Part shown: piece by piece, positions 43,653-54,862 of the stretch
Layout of the letters: every line of letters begins with the position of its first letter
Numbering within the stretch: the stretch's first letter is position 1
Assembly: GCF_022808815.1 (NCBI RefSeq)
Contig: NZ_JAKZLC010000007.1
Location: 1 to 64,000, forward strand
Origin: Geothrix paludis
GTDB lineage: Bacteria > Acidobacteriota > Holophagae > Holophagales > Holophagaceae
Length of the DNA: 64,000 bases
Direction of reading: 5' to 3'
Translations under genes and position numbers: made by a program
Notes under the pieces: generated by a model
What the model was told of the DNA's origin: nothing
The model's database searches: none
What the model saw: only the letters and a program-made list of their open reading frames with translations

Positions 43653-45155
43653 CTACCGCCGTCCGCCGTTCGTTCCGCCGGAGGCGCCGTTGGTAGGCTT
43701 GGTGTTCTCCACGCCGGTGAGGATCATCATCCCCTCCTGCAGGCCTTCCCCCGTGATCTCCGTGAACTGGCCATCCGAGATGCCGGCCTTCACGACCAGC
43801 GCCTTGGGCTTCCCGTTCTCCAGCACCCAGACCCGGTCCTCGCGCTTGGCCACCACCCCGCCCTTGCTGCCCGACGTGCTCTGGCTCTGGGCGCCGGAGC
43901 GCGGGCGCCCCATCATCATGGGCCCGCCCAGCCGCGGACCTTCGGCCGGCTTCTCCTCCTTGATGAAGGCGGCGGGGTTGAAGCGGAGGGCCGCGTTCGG
44001 CACCCGCAGCACATCCCGCTTCTGGTTGGTGATGATGGTGACGTTGGCCGTCATGCCGGACCGGAGGGCCAGGTCGCCCGTGAACTTGGGGCCGCCCAGC
44101 AGGCTGGCGCCGCCGGGGGTCCGGGCGAGGGCCATGCGGTCCGCCGGGACCGCGCTGGGCTTCATCGCCGGCCGGGCCGTCGGGGCGGTGGCCGCGGCTT
44201 GGCGCTCCTTGAACCGCTTGAGGAACTGCTCTTTGGTGACGCCCTGGGCCTCCATGCGCTCCTTCATGCGTTCCCAGGCCTTCTCGGGGTCCCGCGCACC
44301 GCGGCCCGGCGTTCCGGATGCGGCGGGATCGCCGCCGGGCCCGGAGAGGGGCTCGTTGGGTACCACCATCTCCACCACGTAGTTCACCACGTTGCTGGTG
44401 GTGATGGGCTCCTGCCGGACCAGGCTCACGGTGGCGGCGAACTGCTTGTCCGGTAGGCTGTCCACAGTGAACATGGCCCGCTGGCCTACCTGCACTTCGT
44501 CGATGTCCGACTCGCCGATGGACACCTGGACCTTCATCTTCGACAGATCCTGGGCGATCTGGAACAGGTTCGGCGTGCTGAAGCTGGCCGCCACGGTCTG
44601 GCCCACGTCGGCCAGCCGGGAGATCACCACGCCGTCCACCGGAGCGGTGATGTCGCAGTAGCCGCGGTTGGCCTTGGCCCGGGCCAGGGAGGCCTGGGCG
44701 GACTCCAGGTTGCCGCGGGCGTTCTTGAGGGCCGTTTCCTTGGTGTCCAGATCCTGGTCCGCCAGGAGCTTGTCCATGGCCAGGCGCTTGCTGCGGTCAT
44801 AGTCGGCCTTGGCGAAATCGTAGGCGGCCTGGGCGCGGAGCAGGCTGGCCTGGGCGTCCTGGAGCTGGGTGTCCCAGACGGTCGGGTCAATCTGGGCGAT
44901 GAGCTGGCCCTTCTTCACGATGCTGTTGTAGTCCACGTAGAGGGCCGAGATCACGCCGGACACCTGGGTGCCCACGGCCACCTGCACCACCGGGCTCACG
45001 GCGCCTGTGGCATTGATGCGCTGGGTGATGTTGCCGCGGTCCACCTTGGCTGAGCGCCACTTGATCTCTTCCTTGGGACGGGTGAGCAGGTAGGTCGCCC
45101 CCCCCGCCACCACCACGACACCGATGCCGAGGCCGATCCAGGTGTTCCGTTTCAT
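43653..45155 (-). CDS. MacA-like periplasmic adaptor (membrane fusion protein)
   Basis: A 500-residue adaptor with an N-terminal anchor (WIGLGIGVVVVAGGATYLL), a biotinyl-lipoyl-like half (ALYVDYNSIVKKGQLIAQID), a coiled hairpin (residues about 100-160) and beta-barrel domains. An unusual low-complexity insert of about 90 residues (around 285-375, Pro/Ala/Arg-rich) splits the usual domain. It would bridge the permease to an outer-membrane channel for substrate export. Confidence 0.88.
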   Translation of the reverse strand: MKRNTWIGLGIGVVVVAGGATYLLTRPKEEIKWRSAKVDRGNITQRINATGAVSPVVQVAVGTQVSGVISALYVDYNSIVKKGQLIAQIDPTVWDTQLQDAQASLLRAQAAYDFAKADYDRSKRLAMDKLLADQDLDTKETALKNARGNLESAQASLARAKANRGYCDITAPVDGVVISRLADVGQTVAASFSTPNLFQIAQDLSKMKVQVSIGESDIDEVQVGQRAMFTVDSLPDKQFAATVSLVRQEPITTSNVVNYVVEMVVPNEPLSGPGGDPAASGTPGRGARDPEKAWERMKERMEAQGVTKEQFLKRFKERQAAATAPTARPAMKPSAVPADRMALARTPGGASLLGGPKFTGDLALRSGMTANVTIITNQKRDVLRVPNAALRFNPAAFIKEEKPAEGPRLGGPMMMGRPRSGAQSQSTSGSKGGVVAKREDRVWVLENGKPKALVVKAGISDGQFTEITGEGLQEGMMILTGVENTKPTNGASGGTNGGRR

Positions 45156-45268
45156 GACGCCGCGCTCCGCTTCTCAAGGGTCCGAACAGGGGCCCAGCCC
45201 TGTACCTTCGCATAACGATGTATGGACCACCAGGGAAGGTTCCCGGTTGAAGCCGGAAAACCGAAAAA

Positions 45269-46768
45269 CTATCGGAGCAGCCCCAGGCCTTCCGTGATGG
45301 CCCGCTTCGCGAACCCGTCCGCCAGGGCGTACTGGATGAAGCCACCGGCCAGGACGATGGCCGCGGACACCAGCACGGCGGCGCCCGCCAGAGGAGCGCG
45401 GACCGCCGGGCGATCTGAGGCCAGGCGCTCGGCCTCGGCGCTGGGGGCCTGGAGGAAGAGGGCCACCAGGAACCGCAGATAGTAGTAGGCGGACACCAGG
45501 CTCGCGATGACGCCGAGGATGGCCAGGCCCACATGGCCCGTGCCCACCAGCTCGCGGAAGATCATGTACTTGCCGTAGAAGCCGCCCAGGGGCGGAATGC
45601 CCGCCAGGCTCAGCATGAAGACAGCGGCCGAGAAGCCCATGGCCGGACGCTTCCAGCCCAGGCCCCGCAAGTCCTCGAAGGTGGTCTGCTCGCCCACCAG
45701 GCCGAAGGCGGTCAGGAGGCCGAAGGCGCCCATGTTCATGGCCAGGTAGATGACCAGGTAGAACAGCACGCCCGTGTAGGCGGCCGGGGTGCCGGCCACG
45801 AAGCCCAGCATGAGGTAGCCCGCGTGGCTGATGCTGGAATAGGCCAGCATGCGCTTCACGTTGGACTGCACCAGGGCGGTGAGGTTGCCGAGCACCAGCG
45901 TGGCGACGGCCAGCACCGCCAGCACGGCCTGCATCTTCGCGCCCACGGGGCCCAGGGAGCCGAAGCTCCCGGGGAAGACGCGCAGAAGGGCGATGAAGGC
46001 CACGCCCTTGGTGGCCACGGACATGAAGCCGGCGATGGGATGGGGCGAGGCCTCGTAGGCGTCCGGCGTCCACTGGTGGAAGGGCACGGCGGAGACCTTG
46101 AAGAGGAAGCCCAGCAGCATCAGGGCGGCGCCCACCAACACCAGGGGATCGAGGGCGAGTCCCTGGACCGTGAGGATGGAGGCCGCGGCGGCCAGATCGA
46201 AGGTCCCGCTCAGGCCGTAGATGAGCACCCCGCCCATGAGGAAGCAGCTGGAGGCCACGGCGCCGGTCAGGAAGTACTTCATGCCGCCCTCGGCGCTCTC
46301 GGAGCGTGCCCGCACGGTGCCCACCAGGGCATAGAGGGGGAGGCTGAACAGCTCCAGCCCCAGGAAGAGCACCACGAAGTGGGTGGTGGAGGCGAAGAGC
46401 ACCATGCCCACCACGGCGAAGAGCAGCAGGGCGAGGGTCTCGCCCTTCACCCAGCCTTCCTGGTGGAAGTGGTCCCAGCTCTGGAGGATCGTGAGGGCCG
46501 CGGCCACGGCCACGAAGATGCCCGTGAACTGGGCCAGGCGGTCCATGTGGAGCTGGAAGAAGGTCGGCTGGCTGCCGGTCCTCCAGAGATCGGTCAGGTA
46601 CCAGAAGCTGGCGCCCACGGCGAGGAGGGCCGTGCCGTACATGGCGCCCCGGATCCACTTGGTGGTGGCCTGGTCCTTGTCGATGGACATCAGGGTGACC
46701 AGGCAGGCGCCGAAGGCGGGGATGAGCAGCGGCAGCAGGGCCGCCCACTGGCTGGGGGTGAGGCTCAT
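45269..46768 (-). CDS. nuoN: NADH-quinone oxidoreductase subunit N
   Basis: A 499-residue antiporter-like membrane subunit of complex I with about 14 helices, pumping protons during electron transfer. The SISHAGYLMLGF and FYGKYMIFRELV segments match NuoN. Start ATG 46768 overlaps the nuoM stop by four bases. It is the last gene of the nuoH-N run in this direction. Confidence 0.94.
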   Translation of the reverse strand: MSLTPSQWAALLPLLIPAFGACLVTLMSIDKDQATTKWIRGAMYGTALLAVGASFWYLTDLWRTGSQPTFFQLHMDRLAQFTGIFVAVAAALTILQSWDHFHQEGWVKGETLALLLFAVVGMVLFASTTHFVVLFLGLELFSLPLYALVGTVRARSESAEGGMKYFLTGAVASSCFLMGGVLIYGLSGTFDLAAAASILTVQGLALDPLVLVGAALMLLGFLFKVSAVPFHQWTPDAYEASPHPIAGFMSVATKGVAFIALLRVFPGSFGSLGPVGAKMQAVLAVLAVATLVLGNLTALVQSNVKRMLAYSSISHAGYLMLGFVAGTPAAYTGVLFYLVIYLAMNMGAFGLLTAFGLVGEQTTFEDLRGLGWKRPAMGFSAAVFMLSLAGIPPLGGFYGKYMIFRELVGTGHVGLAILGVIASLVSAYYYLRFLVALFLQAPSAEAERLASDRPAVRAPLAGAAVLVSAAIVLAGGFIQYALADGFAKRAITEGLGLLR

Positions 46769-48393
46769 GGGTGCACCTCGTGGGCGGCGGGAGCTTCGGG
46801 GGCATGGGCGCCGGCGGCGCCGACAGCCTCATGGGCCTCGGAAGCCTCATGCACGGCAGGGGTCAGGACGAAGGTCCGGGGCGCCGGGGCCTTCACCTCC
46901 TGGAGGAGGGCGGCCACGGGCGTCTCGCTGGCGGCCACGAAGGTCTTCGGATGGACGCCCATCCAGACGATGAGCACGACGATGGGCAGCATCACCGCGA
47001 TCTCCCGGGCGTTGAGGTCGCTGTGCAGGTGGTGGGTGCCGCTGTCCTCGTCCTTGTTCTCGGGGCCCCAGAAGACCCGCATGAACATCCACAGCATGTA
47101 GACCGCGCCGAGCACCACGCCGGAGGTGGCCAGACATGCGTAGAAGCGGCCCCATGGGAAGCCGGAGAGGAAGGTGCCGTTGAGGATCCAGAACTCGCCC
47201 ACGAACCCGTTGGTGAGGGGCAGGCCGATGGAGCTGAGCGTCACGATCATGAAGAAGGTGGTGAAGATGGGCATCTTCACGGCCACGCCGCCGAAGTCGG
47301 CGATCATGCGGGTGTGGGCGCGGTCGTAGAGCATGCCCACCAGGAGGAAGAGCGCGCCGGTGCTGATGCCGTGGTTCAGCATCTGGAGCATGGCGCCCTG
47401 GGTGCCGATGACGGTCATGGAGGCCAGGCCCAGCATCACGAAGCCCATGTGGCTCACGGAGGAGTAGGCCACCAGCTTCTTGATGTCGCGCTGGACCATG
47501 GCCACCAGGGCCCCGTAGACGATGGCAATGACGCTCAGCAGGGCGATGGGCTTGGCGTAGTGCATCGCCGCCTGGGGGAACATGGGGATGGCGAAGCGGA
47601 TGAAGCCGTATCCGCCCAGCTTCAGCAGCACGCCGGCGAGGATGACGGAGCCCGCCGTGGGCGCCTGCACATGGGCGTCCGGCAGCCAGGTGTGCAGCGG
47701 GAAGAGCGGCACCTTGATGGCGAAGGCCACGGCGAAGGCGATGAACAGCCAGCCCTGGACGCCGAAGGGCAGCGCCGAGGCCGCCTGGGCCATCACGGCG
47801 GGATTGAAGCCGCCGGCCTTGTTCGCCAGGTAGAGCAGCGCCACCAGCCACAGGAGCGAGCCGCTCAGGGTGTAGAGGAAGAACTTGTTGGCGGCGTAGC
47901 GGCGCTCATCGCCGCCCCAGACCCCGATCATGAAGTACATCGGGATCAGCATGGCCTCCCAGAAGAGGTAGAACACGAACAGGTCCTGGGCCACCAGGGC
48001 GCCCAGCATGCCGGTCTCCAGGAGGAGGAACAGGGCCGCGAAGGTGCCCATGCGGTCCTTGAGGCTGTTCCAGGTGCCCAGCATGGTGAGAGGCACGAGG
48101 AAGGTCGTGAGGAGGACCAGCCAGAGGTTCAGGCCGTCCACCGCCAGGGCGTAGTCCACGGGCAGGCCCACCAGCGTGAACCAAGGGGTGCGCTCGGCCA
48201 TGACCGTACCGCCCGCGGCTGGCGCGTGGCCCAGCAGCCAGGCGAGGCTCAGGACGAAGATGGCCAGGGCGCCCAGGAAGCCCAGCAGGCGCGCCAGCTT
48301 GCCCAGCGCGTGCGGCAGGGCCATGAGGAGGAAGCCCAGGACGGTCGGCGCGAAGACCAGGAAGGTGAGGGGATGGAGGTTCAGCCAGGTCAT
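46765..48393 (-). CDS. nuoM: NADH-quinone oxidoreductase subunit M
   Basis: A 542-residue antiporter-like subunit with about 14 helices. LFWEAMLIPMYFMIGVWGG, LHTWLPDAHVQAPTAGSV and AYSSVSHMGFVML are typical. The C-terminus has a long Ala/Pro/Glu/His-rich tail. Start ATG 48393 (MTWLNLHPLTFLVF) is eight bases after the nuoL stop; a longer upstream frame is not coding. Confidence 0.94.
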   Translation of the reverse strand: MTWLNLHPLTFLVFAPTVLGFLLMALPHALGKLARLLGFLGALAIFVLSLAWLLGHAPAAGGTVMAERTPWFTLVGLPVDYALAVDGLNLWLVLLTTFLVPLTMLGTWNSLKDRMGTFAALFLLLETGMLGALVAQDLFVFYLFWEAMLIPMYFMIGVWGGDERRYAANKFFLYTLSGSLLWLVALLYLANKAGGFNPAVMAQAASALPFGVQGWLFIAFAVAFAIKVPLFPLHTWLPDAHVQAPTAGSVILAGVLLKLGGYGFIRFAIPMFPQAAMHYAKPIALLSVIAIVYGALVAMVQRDIKKLVAYSSVSHMGFVMLGLASMTVIGTQGAMLQMLNHGISTGALFLLVGMLYDRAHTRMIADFGGVAVKMPIFTTFFMIVTLSSIGLPLTNGFVGEFWILNGTFLSGFPWGRFYACLATSGVVLGAVYMLWMFMRVFWGPENKDEDSGTHHLHSDLNAREIAVMLPIVVLIVWMGVHPKTFVAASETPVAALLQEVKAPAPRTFVLTPAVHEASEAHEAVGAAGAHAPEAPAAHEVHP

Positions 48394-48401
48394 CGCCCCA
48401 C

Positions 48402-50306
48402 CTACTTCAGGAAGACATAGAGGAGGATCGCGGCCCCCAGCGCCATGCTGAGTGCGTAGTTCCGCACCCGGCCCGTCTGGAAGAGCGCCGTGAAATCCCC
48501 GGAGACCCGGGCCAGCGCGCCCGGCAGGTTCACGCCCACGCCGTCGATGATGATGACGTCGAAGAGCTTCCACATGAGGTTGCCGAACCAGCGGATGGGC
48601 CGGAGCAGGTAGAGCTCCACGCCCTCATCCACGTAGTACTTGTTCACCAGCACCCGGTGGACCGTGGGGAACTTCTCGGCGAAGGCCAGCTCCCAGGCCG
48701 GCCCGTTCTTGTACTTCGACCAGCCGAGGAAGCCGAAGACCAGGCCCAGGGTCGTGGAGATCGCGGCCAGCAGCACCGCCGGGCCCTCGTGGTGGCCGTG
48801 GGCGGCGTGGGTCTGCCCGAAGGTCAGGGCCGGCTTCAGCCACTCGCCGATGGCGAAGTGGCCGCCGAAGGCCTCGGGCACGCCCCAGAAGCCCCAGAGC
48901 AGCGAGCCCACCGCCAGCACCATGAGGGGCACCGTCATGGACAGCGGGCTCTCGTGGGCGTGCTCGTAGGCATGGCGGTCGCGGGGCTCGCCCCAGAAGG
49001 CCAGGGCCATGAGGCGCCACATGTAGAAGCTGGTGCAGCAGGCGGCGACGACGCCCACCGCCCACAGGGCCGGGGACTTCAGGTAGGCCAGGTAGAGGAT
49101 CTCGTCCTTGCTGAAGAAGCCCGAAGTGCCGGGGAAGCCCATGATGGCGACGGTGCCGGCCACCATGGTGATGAAGGTGATCTTCGTCTTGTTCTTCAGA
49201 CCGCCCATCTTGAAGAGGTCCTGCTCGTGGTGCATCGCGGTGATCGCACTGCCGGCGCCGAGGAAGAGGAGGGCCTTGAACCAGGCGTGGGTGAATACGT
49301 GGAAGAAGCCCGCCGCGAAGCCCGCCGCGCCCAGGCCCAGGAACATGTAGCCCAGCTGAGAGACGGTGGAATAGGCCAGCACCTTCTTGATGTCGCGCTG
49401 GAAGAGGCCGATGGTGGCGGCGAACAGGGCCGTGGCCGCGCCCACCCAGGCCACCACATCGAGGCTGATGGGCGTGAGGGTGTAGAGGGGGGCCAGGCGG
49501 CAGATCATGTAGATGCCGCTGGTCACCATGGTGGCCGCGTGGATGAGGGCGCTGACGGGCGTCGGGCCCGCCATGGCGTCCGGCAGCCAGAGGTAGAGGG
49601 GGATCTGGGCGCTCTTGCCCGTGGCGCCCACGAAGAGCATCAGCGTGGCGAAGGTGAGGATGCCGAAGCCCGCCTCGGGGGCCAGATGACCGGCCTGGGT
49701 GAGGATGTCGGAGATGGTCAGGGTGCCGAAGGCGGCGAAGAGCACCAGCATGCCGATGGACACGCCCAGGTCGCCCACGCGGTTGAAGAGGAAGGCCTTG
49801 AGGCCCGCCTGGGGCGCGAAGTCCGTCTCGAAGTAGTAGCCGATGAGCAGGTAGGAGCAGAGGCCCACGCCCTCCCAGCCCACGAACATCAGGGGCAGGC
49901 TCGAGCCCAGGATCAGGGTCAGCATGAAGAACACGAAGAGGTTCAGGTAGCTGAAGAACCGGGCGTAGCCTTCCTCCGCGTGCATGTAGCCCACGGAGTA
50001 GAGGTGGATGAGGAAACCGACTCCGGCGACGATCAGCATCATGGTGCCGCTGAGGGGATCGATCACCAGGCCGAAGGGGACGGCCATGGAGCCGGTCAGC
50101 ATCCACTCGCCGTAGTTCAGCACCAGACGGTGGTCGGGCATTCCCTTCATGGCGAAGAAGGCGGAGGTGGCGACCAGCAGCGAGGCCAGGACCACGCCCA
50201 CGCCCACGACGGTGACGGCGCCCTTGCCCGCGCGCTTGCCCAGCAGGCCATTGAAGGCCGCGCCCAGCAGGGGGAGGATCGGAATGAGCCAGTAGTACTT
50301 GTTCAT
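48402..50306 (-). CDS. nuoL: NADH-quinone oxidoreductase subunit L
   Basis: A 634-residue proton-pumping subunit with about 16 helices and the long lateral helix at the C-terminus. MFVGWEGVGLCSYLLIGYY, WLPDAMAGPTPVSALIHAAT and AYSTVSQLGYMFLG identify it. A periplasmic His-rich loop (HAAHGHHEG) occurs near residue 500. Confidence 0.95.
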   Translation of the reverse strand: MNKYYWLIPILPLLGAAFNGLLGKRAGKGAVTVVGVGVVLASLLVATSAFFAMKGMPDHRLVLNYGEWMLTGSMAVPFGLVIDPLSGTMMLIVAGVGFLIHLYSVGYMHAEEGYARFFSYLNLFVFFMLTLILGSSLPLMFVGWEGVGLCSYLLIGYYFETDFAPQAGLKAFLFNRVGDLGVSIGMLVLFAAFGTLTISDILTQAGHLAPEAGFGILTFATLMLFVGATGKSAQIPLYLWLPDAMAGPTPVSALIHAATMVTSGIYMICRLAPLYTLTPISLDVVAWVGAATALFAATIGLFQRDIKKVLAYSTVSQLGYMFLGLGAAGFAAGFFHVFTHAWFKALLFLGAGSAITAMHHEQDLFKMGGLKNKTKITFITMVAGTVAIMGFPGTSGFFSKDEILYLAYLKSPALWAVGVVAACCTSFYMWRLMALAFWGEPRDRHAYEHAHESPLSMTVPLMVLAVGSLLWGFWGVPEAFGGHFAIGEWLKPALTFGQTHAAHGHHEGPAVLLAAISTTLGLVFGFLGWSKYKNGPAWELAFAEKFPTVHRVLVNKYYVDEGVELYLLRPIRWFGNLMWKLFDVIIIDGVGVNLPGALARVSGDFTALFQTGRVRNYALSMALGAAILLYVFLK

Positions 50307-50313
50307 CGCATCC

Positions 50314-50652
50314 TCACTGCTTCAGGCTGGCGGCCCGGTCCGAGTCCGTGGTGTCCCGGTGCCGGTAGAGGCCGATGATCAGCGCCAGGCCGACGGCCGC
50401 CTCGCAGGCGGCGACGGCGATGATGAAGAGGTAGAAGACCATGGCCTGGGCGTCCCCCCCGCGGAACCGGGCGAAGGCCAGCAGGACCACGTTGGCGGCG
50501 TTGAGCATCAGCTCCACGCCCATGAACTGGAGGAGGAGCGTCCGGCGCAGCAACACCGTCGCCAGCCCCAGGAAGAAGAGCAGCAGCGCCACCACCAGGT
50601 ATCCCTGGAGGCCGCCGTTGAGGATCTGATGGATCGCATCCATGCCGGTCAT
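50314..50652 (-). CDS. nuoK: NADH-quinone oxidoreductase subunit K
   Basis: A 112-residue three-helix subunit at the core of the membrane arm, homologous to MrpC. GVELMLNAANVVLLAFAR with the conserved Glu and the C-terminal helix AAVGLALIIGLYRHRD are typical. ATG 50652 is six bases after GAGGAG; the longer frame begins with GTG 50655. Confidence 0.93.
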   Translation of the reverse strand: MTGMDAIHQILNGGLQGYLVVALLLFFLGLATVLLRRTLLLQFMGVELMLNAANVVLLAFARFRGGDAQAMVFYLFIIAVAACEAAVGLALIIGLYRHRDTTDSDRAASLKQ

Positions 50653-50662
50653 CACTGGCTCC

Positions 50663-51157
50663 TCACAGGTTCCGCTTTGTCAGCGCCACGGCGCCGATCA
50701 TCGCGGCCAACAGCACGAGGCCGGCCACCTCGAAGCCCAGCAAGTGGTCGGCGAAGAGATTGGTGCCCACCGTCTGCAGGGTCATGGCCTGGGGCATCGC
50801 CGCCCCCTTCACCGCCAGGGTCTTCACCCCGGGAGAGGCGAACACCAGCTTCACCGCGCCGAAGGCCAGCACCGCCAGCAGGGCCACCGACAGCCAGCGC
50901 TGGACGGGATGGGAGACGGCGGCCGACTCTTCCTGGTGGCTGCTCAGCATCATGATCACGAAGAGCACCAGCACCATGATCGCGCCGGTGTAGACGATGA
51001 TCTGGAGCGCGGCGGCGACGGGGTTGGCCAGCAGCACGAAGAGCCCGGCCACGCCGAAGAAGGCGGCCACCATGCAGAGGCCCGCCACGACGACGTTCTT
51101 CTGCAGCAGCATCCCCAGGGCGCCCAGGAGGGTGATGAGGGCAAAGGTGATGAACAT
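50663..51157 (-). CDS. nuoJ: NADH-quinone oxidoreductase subunit J
   Basis: A 164-residue membrane subunit with five helices. Helix 3 (IIVYTGAIMVLVLFVIMML) is the conserved NuoJ segment near the quinone channel. It lies 10 bases before nuoK and 10 after nuoI, in the standard order. Confidence 0.93.
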   Translation of the reverse strand: MFITFALITLLGALGMLLQKNVVVAGLCMVAAFFGVAGLFVLLANPVAAALQIIVYTGAIMVLVLFVIMMLSSHQEESAAVSHPVQRWLSVALLAVLAFGAVKLVFASPGVKTLAVKGAAMPQAMTLQTVGTNLFADHLLGFEVAGLVLLAAMIGAVALTKRNL

Positions 51158-51167
51158 GGCCGCTCCC

Positions 51168-51731
51168 TTACAACGCGATCGTGCGGCGCGGCACGGAGGG
51201 GGTGGGATCTTCGGAGATGTTCTCCTTGCCGTCGGCCTTGGCGTAGGTGTTCATCAGGTCCCACTTGCCGTACTGCATGGCGAGCCGGTCGTAGGCGGCC
51301 ACTTCGTAGTCCTTGCGGAGCCAGATGGCGTCCTTGGGGCAGGCCTCTTCGCACATGCCGCAGTAGATGCACCGCAGCATGTCGATGCTGAACTTGGCCG
51401 GGCGCTTCTCCTCGAAGCCCTGGGTGATGTTGAGGTCGCTGAACTCCTCGGCTTCGATGCTGATACAGCGGGCCGGGCAGGCCTCCTGGCACATGAAGCA
51501 GGCCACGCACTTGATGGCCCCGTCCTCGAAGCGCTTCAGCTCGTGGAGGCCGCGGTAGCCCTCGGGCATCTCCTTCTTCATGTCCGGGTACTGGATCGTG
51601 TAGCGCTTGGCGGTGGGCGTGAAGAGCTGCCTGAAGAAGTGCCTGAGCGTGATGCCCATGCCTTTCATCACCGGCCAGACATAGGTGCGGTCCAGCCAGC
51701 TCAGCTCGACCTTCTTGACGACGACACCCAT
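51168..51731 (-). CDS. nuoI: NADH-quinone oxidoreductase subunit I
   Basis: A 187-residue ferredoxin-like subunit with two [4Fe-4S] motifs, CFMCQEACPARC (with CVA before it) and CIYCGMCEEACP. It carries electrons from the peripheral arm towards the quinone site. It is the only peripheral-arm subunit present in this cluster. Confidence 0.95.
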   Translation of the reverse strand: MGVVVKKVELSWLDRTYVWPVMKGMGITLRHFFRQLFTPTAKRYTIQYPDMKKEMPEGYRGLHELKRFEDGAIKCVACFMCQEACPARCISIEAEEFSDLNITQGFEEKRPAKFSIDMLRCIYCGMCEEACPKDAIWLRKDYEVAAYDRLAMQYGKWDLMNTYAKADGKENISEDPTPSVPRRTIAL

Positions 51732-51741
51732 CGCCTACTCC

Positions 51742-52803
51742 TCAGTGGCCCTGGCTCATGCGCCAGGCGTGGAAGACCAGGTTGACCATGGACATCGGCA
51801 GCATCGCCTTCCATCCGAGATGCATGAGCTGGTCATAACGGAACCGCGGCAGCGTCCACCGGATCCACACGAAGACCCAGGCGAAGAAGAGCATCTTCAC
51901 CAGGAAGCTGGCCACCGAGAGCATCACTGGGGGGTTCTGCATGAAGGGCACCTGCCAGCCGCCGAAATACAGCGTGGCGATGAGCGCCGAGGCCGTCATC
52001 AGGTGGCAGTATTCGGAGAGGGCCAGCAGGCTGAATTTCATGCTGCCGTATTCGGTGTTGAAGCCCGCCACGATCTCGCTCTCGCCTTCGGCGAAGTCGA
52101 AGGGGAGGCGGTTCGTCTCGGCGAACATGCACGTGAAGAACACGATGAAGCCGAGGGGCTGGCGGACGATGTTCCAGGCCCAGGGAAGGTGCCCCTGCGC
52201 CTTGATCACCTCGGAGGGATCGTAGCCTCCTGCCGTCATGAAGATGGTGACCACGGCCAGGCTCATGCCGATCTCGTAGCTCACCATGGTGGCCGACGAG
52301 CGCATTCCGCCGAGGATCGCCCACTTGTTGTTGCTGGACCAGGCCGCCACCAGCACGCCGTAGACCGCCATGCCACCGATGGCCAGGGGGTAGAGCAGGC
52401 CCATGCCGTTGCCTGGATCCAGCAGCGCCATGTGGTACTCGTGGCCGCCGCTCACGAAGCTGCGCCCGAAGGGGATGACGGCGAAGCCCATGAGGGCCGG
52501 CACCAGGGCCAGGAAGGGCGCCAGCCAGAACAGGCCCTTGTTGGCGTCATTGGGAACCAGGTCTTCCTTGAAGAAGAACTTGATGCCGTCCGCCAGGGGC
52601 TGGGCCAGGCCAATGATCTTGATCTTGCCGAAGAGGGCCGCGCGGTTGGGCCCGATGCGGTCCTGGATCATGGCCGCGCCACGGCGCTCCACCCAGGTCC
52701 AGAGGGCCGCCAGCGAGAAGACGCCGCCGAAGACGATGACGAGTTTCGCCACCATCCAAGCGATGGCAGGCGAGGTGTGCAGCAGGCTTGCGAGCTTGTC
52801 CAT
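51742..52803 (-). CDS. nuoH: NADH-quinone oxidoreductase subunit H
   Basis: A 353-residue membrane subunit that forms the quinone site with eight helices. RIGPNRAALFG, LAQPLADGIKFFFKED and the SEIVAGFNTEYGSMKF region are diagnostic. Start ATG 52803. Upstream is a 290-base gap and then glnS, not nuoA-G, so the complex I genes are split. Confidence 0.94.
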   Translation of the reverse strand: MDKLASLLHTSPAIAWMVAKLVIVFGGVFSLAALWTWVERRGAAMIQDRIGPNRAALFGKIKIIGLAQPLADGIKFFFKEDLVPNDANKGLFWLAPFLALVPALMGFAVIPFGRSFVSGGHEYHMALLDPGNGMGLLYPLAIGGMAVYGVLVAAWSSNNKWAILGGMRSSATMVSYEIGMSLAVVTIFMTAGGYDPSEVIKAQGHLPWAWNIVRQPLGFIVFFTCMFAETNRLPFDFAEGESEIVAGFNTEYGSMKFSLLALSEYCHLMTASALIATLYFGGWQVPFMQNPPVMLSVASFLVKMLFFAWVFVWIRWTLPRFRYDQLMHLGWKAMLPMSMVNLVFHAWRMSQGH

Positions 52804-53093
52804 GGGCGGCTTCCCGGCAGGGCCACCCGCGGGGAGGCCCAACCCATCGAGCCTATCAGAGCCGTGACGTTCCCGACACGGAGGGAAAGAACTCCGGAGG
52901 AGCCGATGCGACCTGGGTCACAGCCTGGGGCCAAGGCTGGCGCTTTGGCCCCCTGTAAAAAAGCCAAGGCATTTCGCACGGCGTGGCCGCGCTCAAGAGA
53001 AATCGTGGGCGAAGCCCGCGATTTCTCAGCTCTTGGCCTCGATTTTGGCCCTCCCGACCGCCGGATCCTGGCTCCGGCGAGGAGGGAATCACC
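52804..53093. other. Gap between nuoH and glnS, with long hairpin
   Basis: No gene. A 14-bp inverted repeat (GAGAAATCGTGGGC at 52997-53010 and GCCCGCGATTTCTC at 53014-53027, loop GAA, one G-T wobble) lies downstream of glnS and may act as its terminator. The promoter of nuoH must lie to the left part, but I cannot place it. Confidence 0.55.
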
Positions 53094-54803
<1,710 letters not shown>

Positions 54804-54862
54804 CGGGGCTCACAAGATGCAAACCTCAAAGATACCCGCTGGCCGGCCTTCCCCGGTAATGG

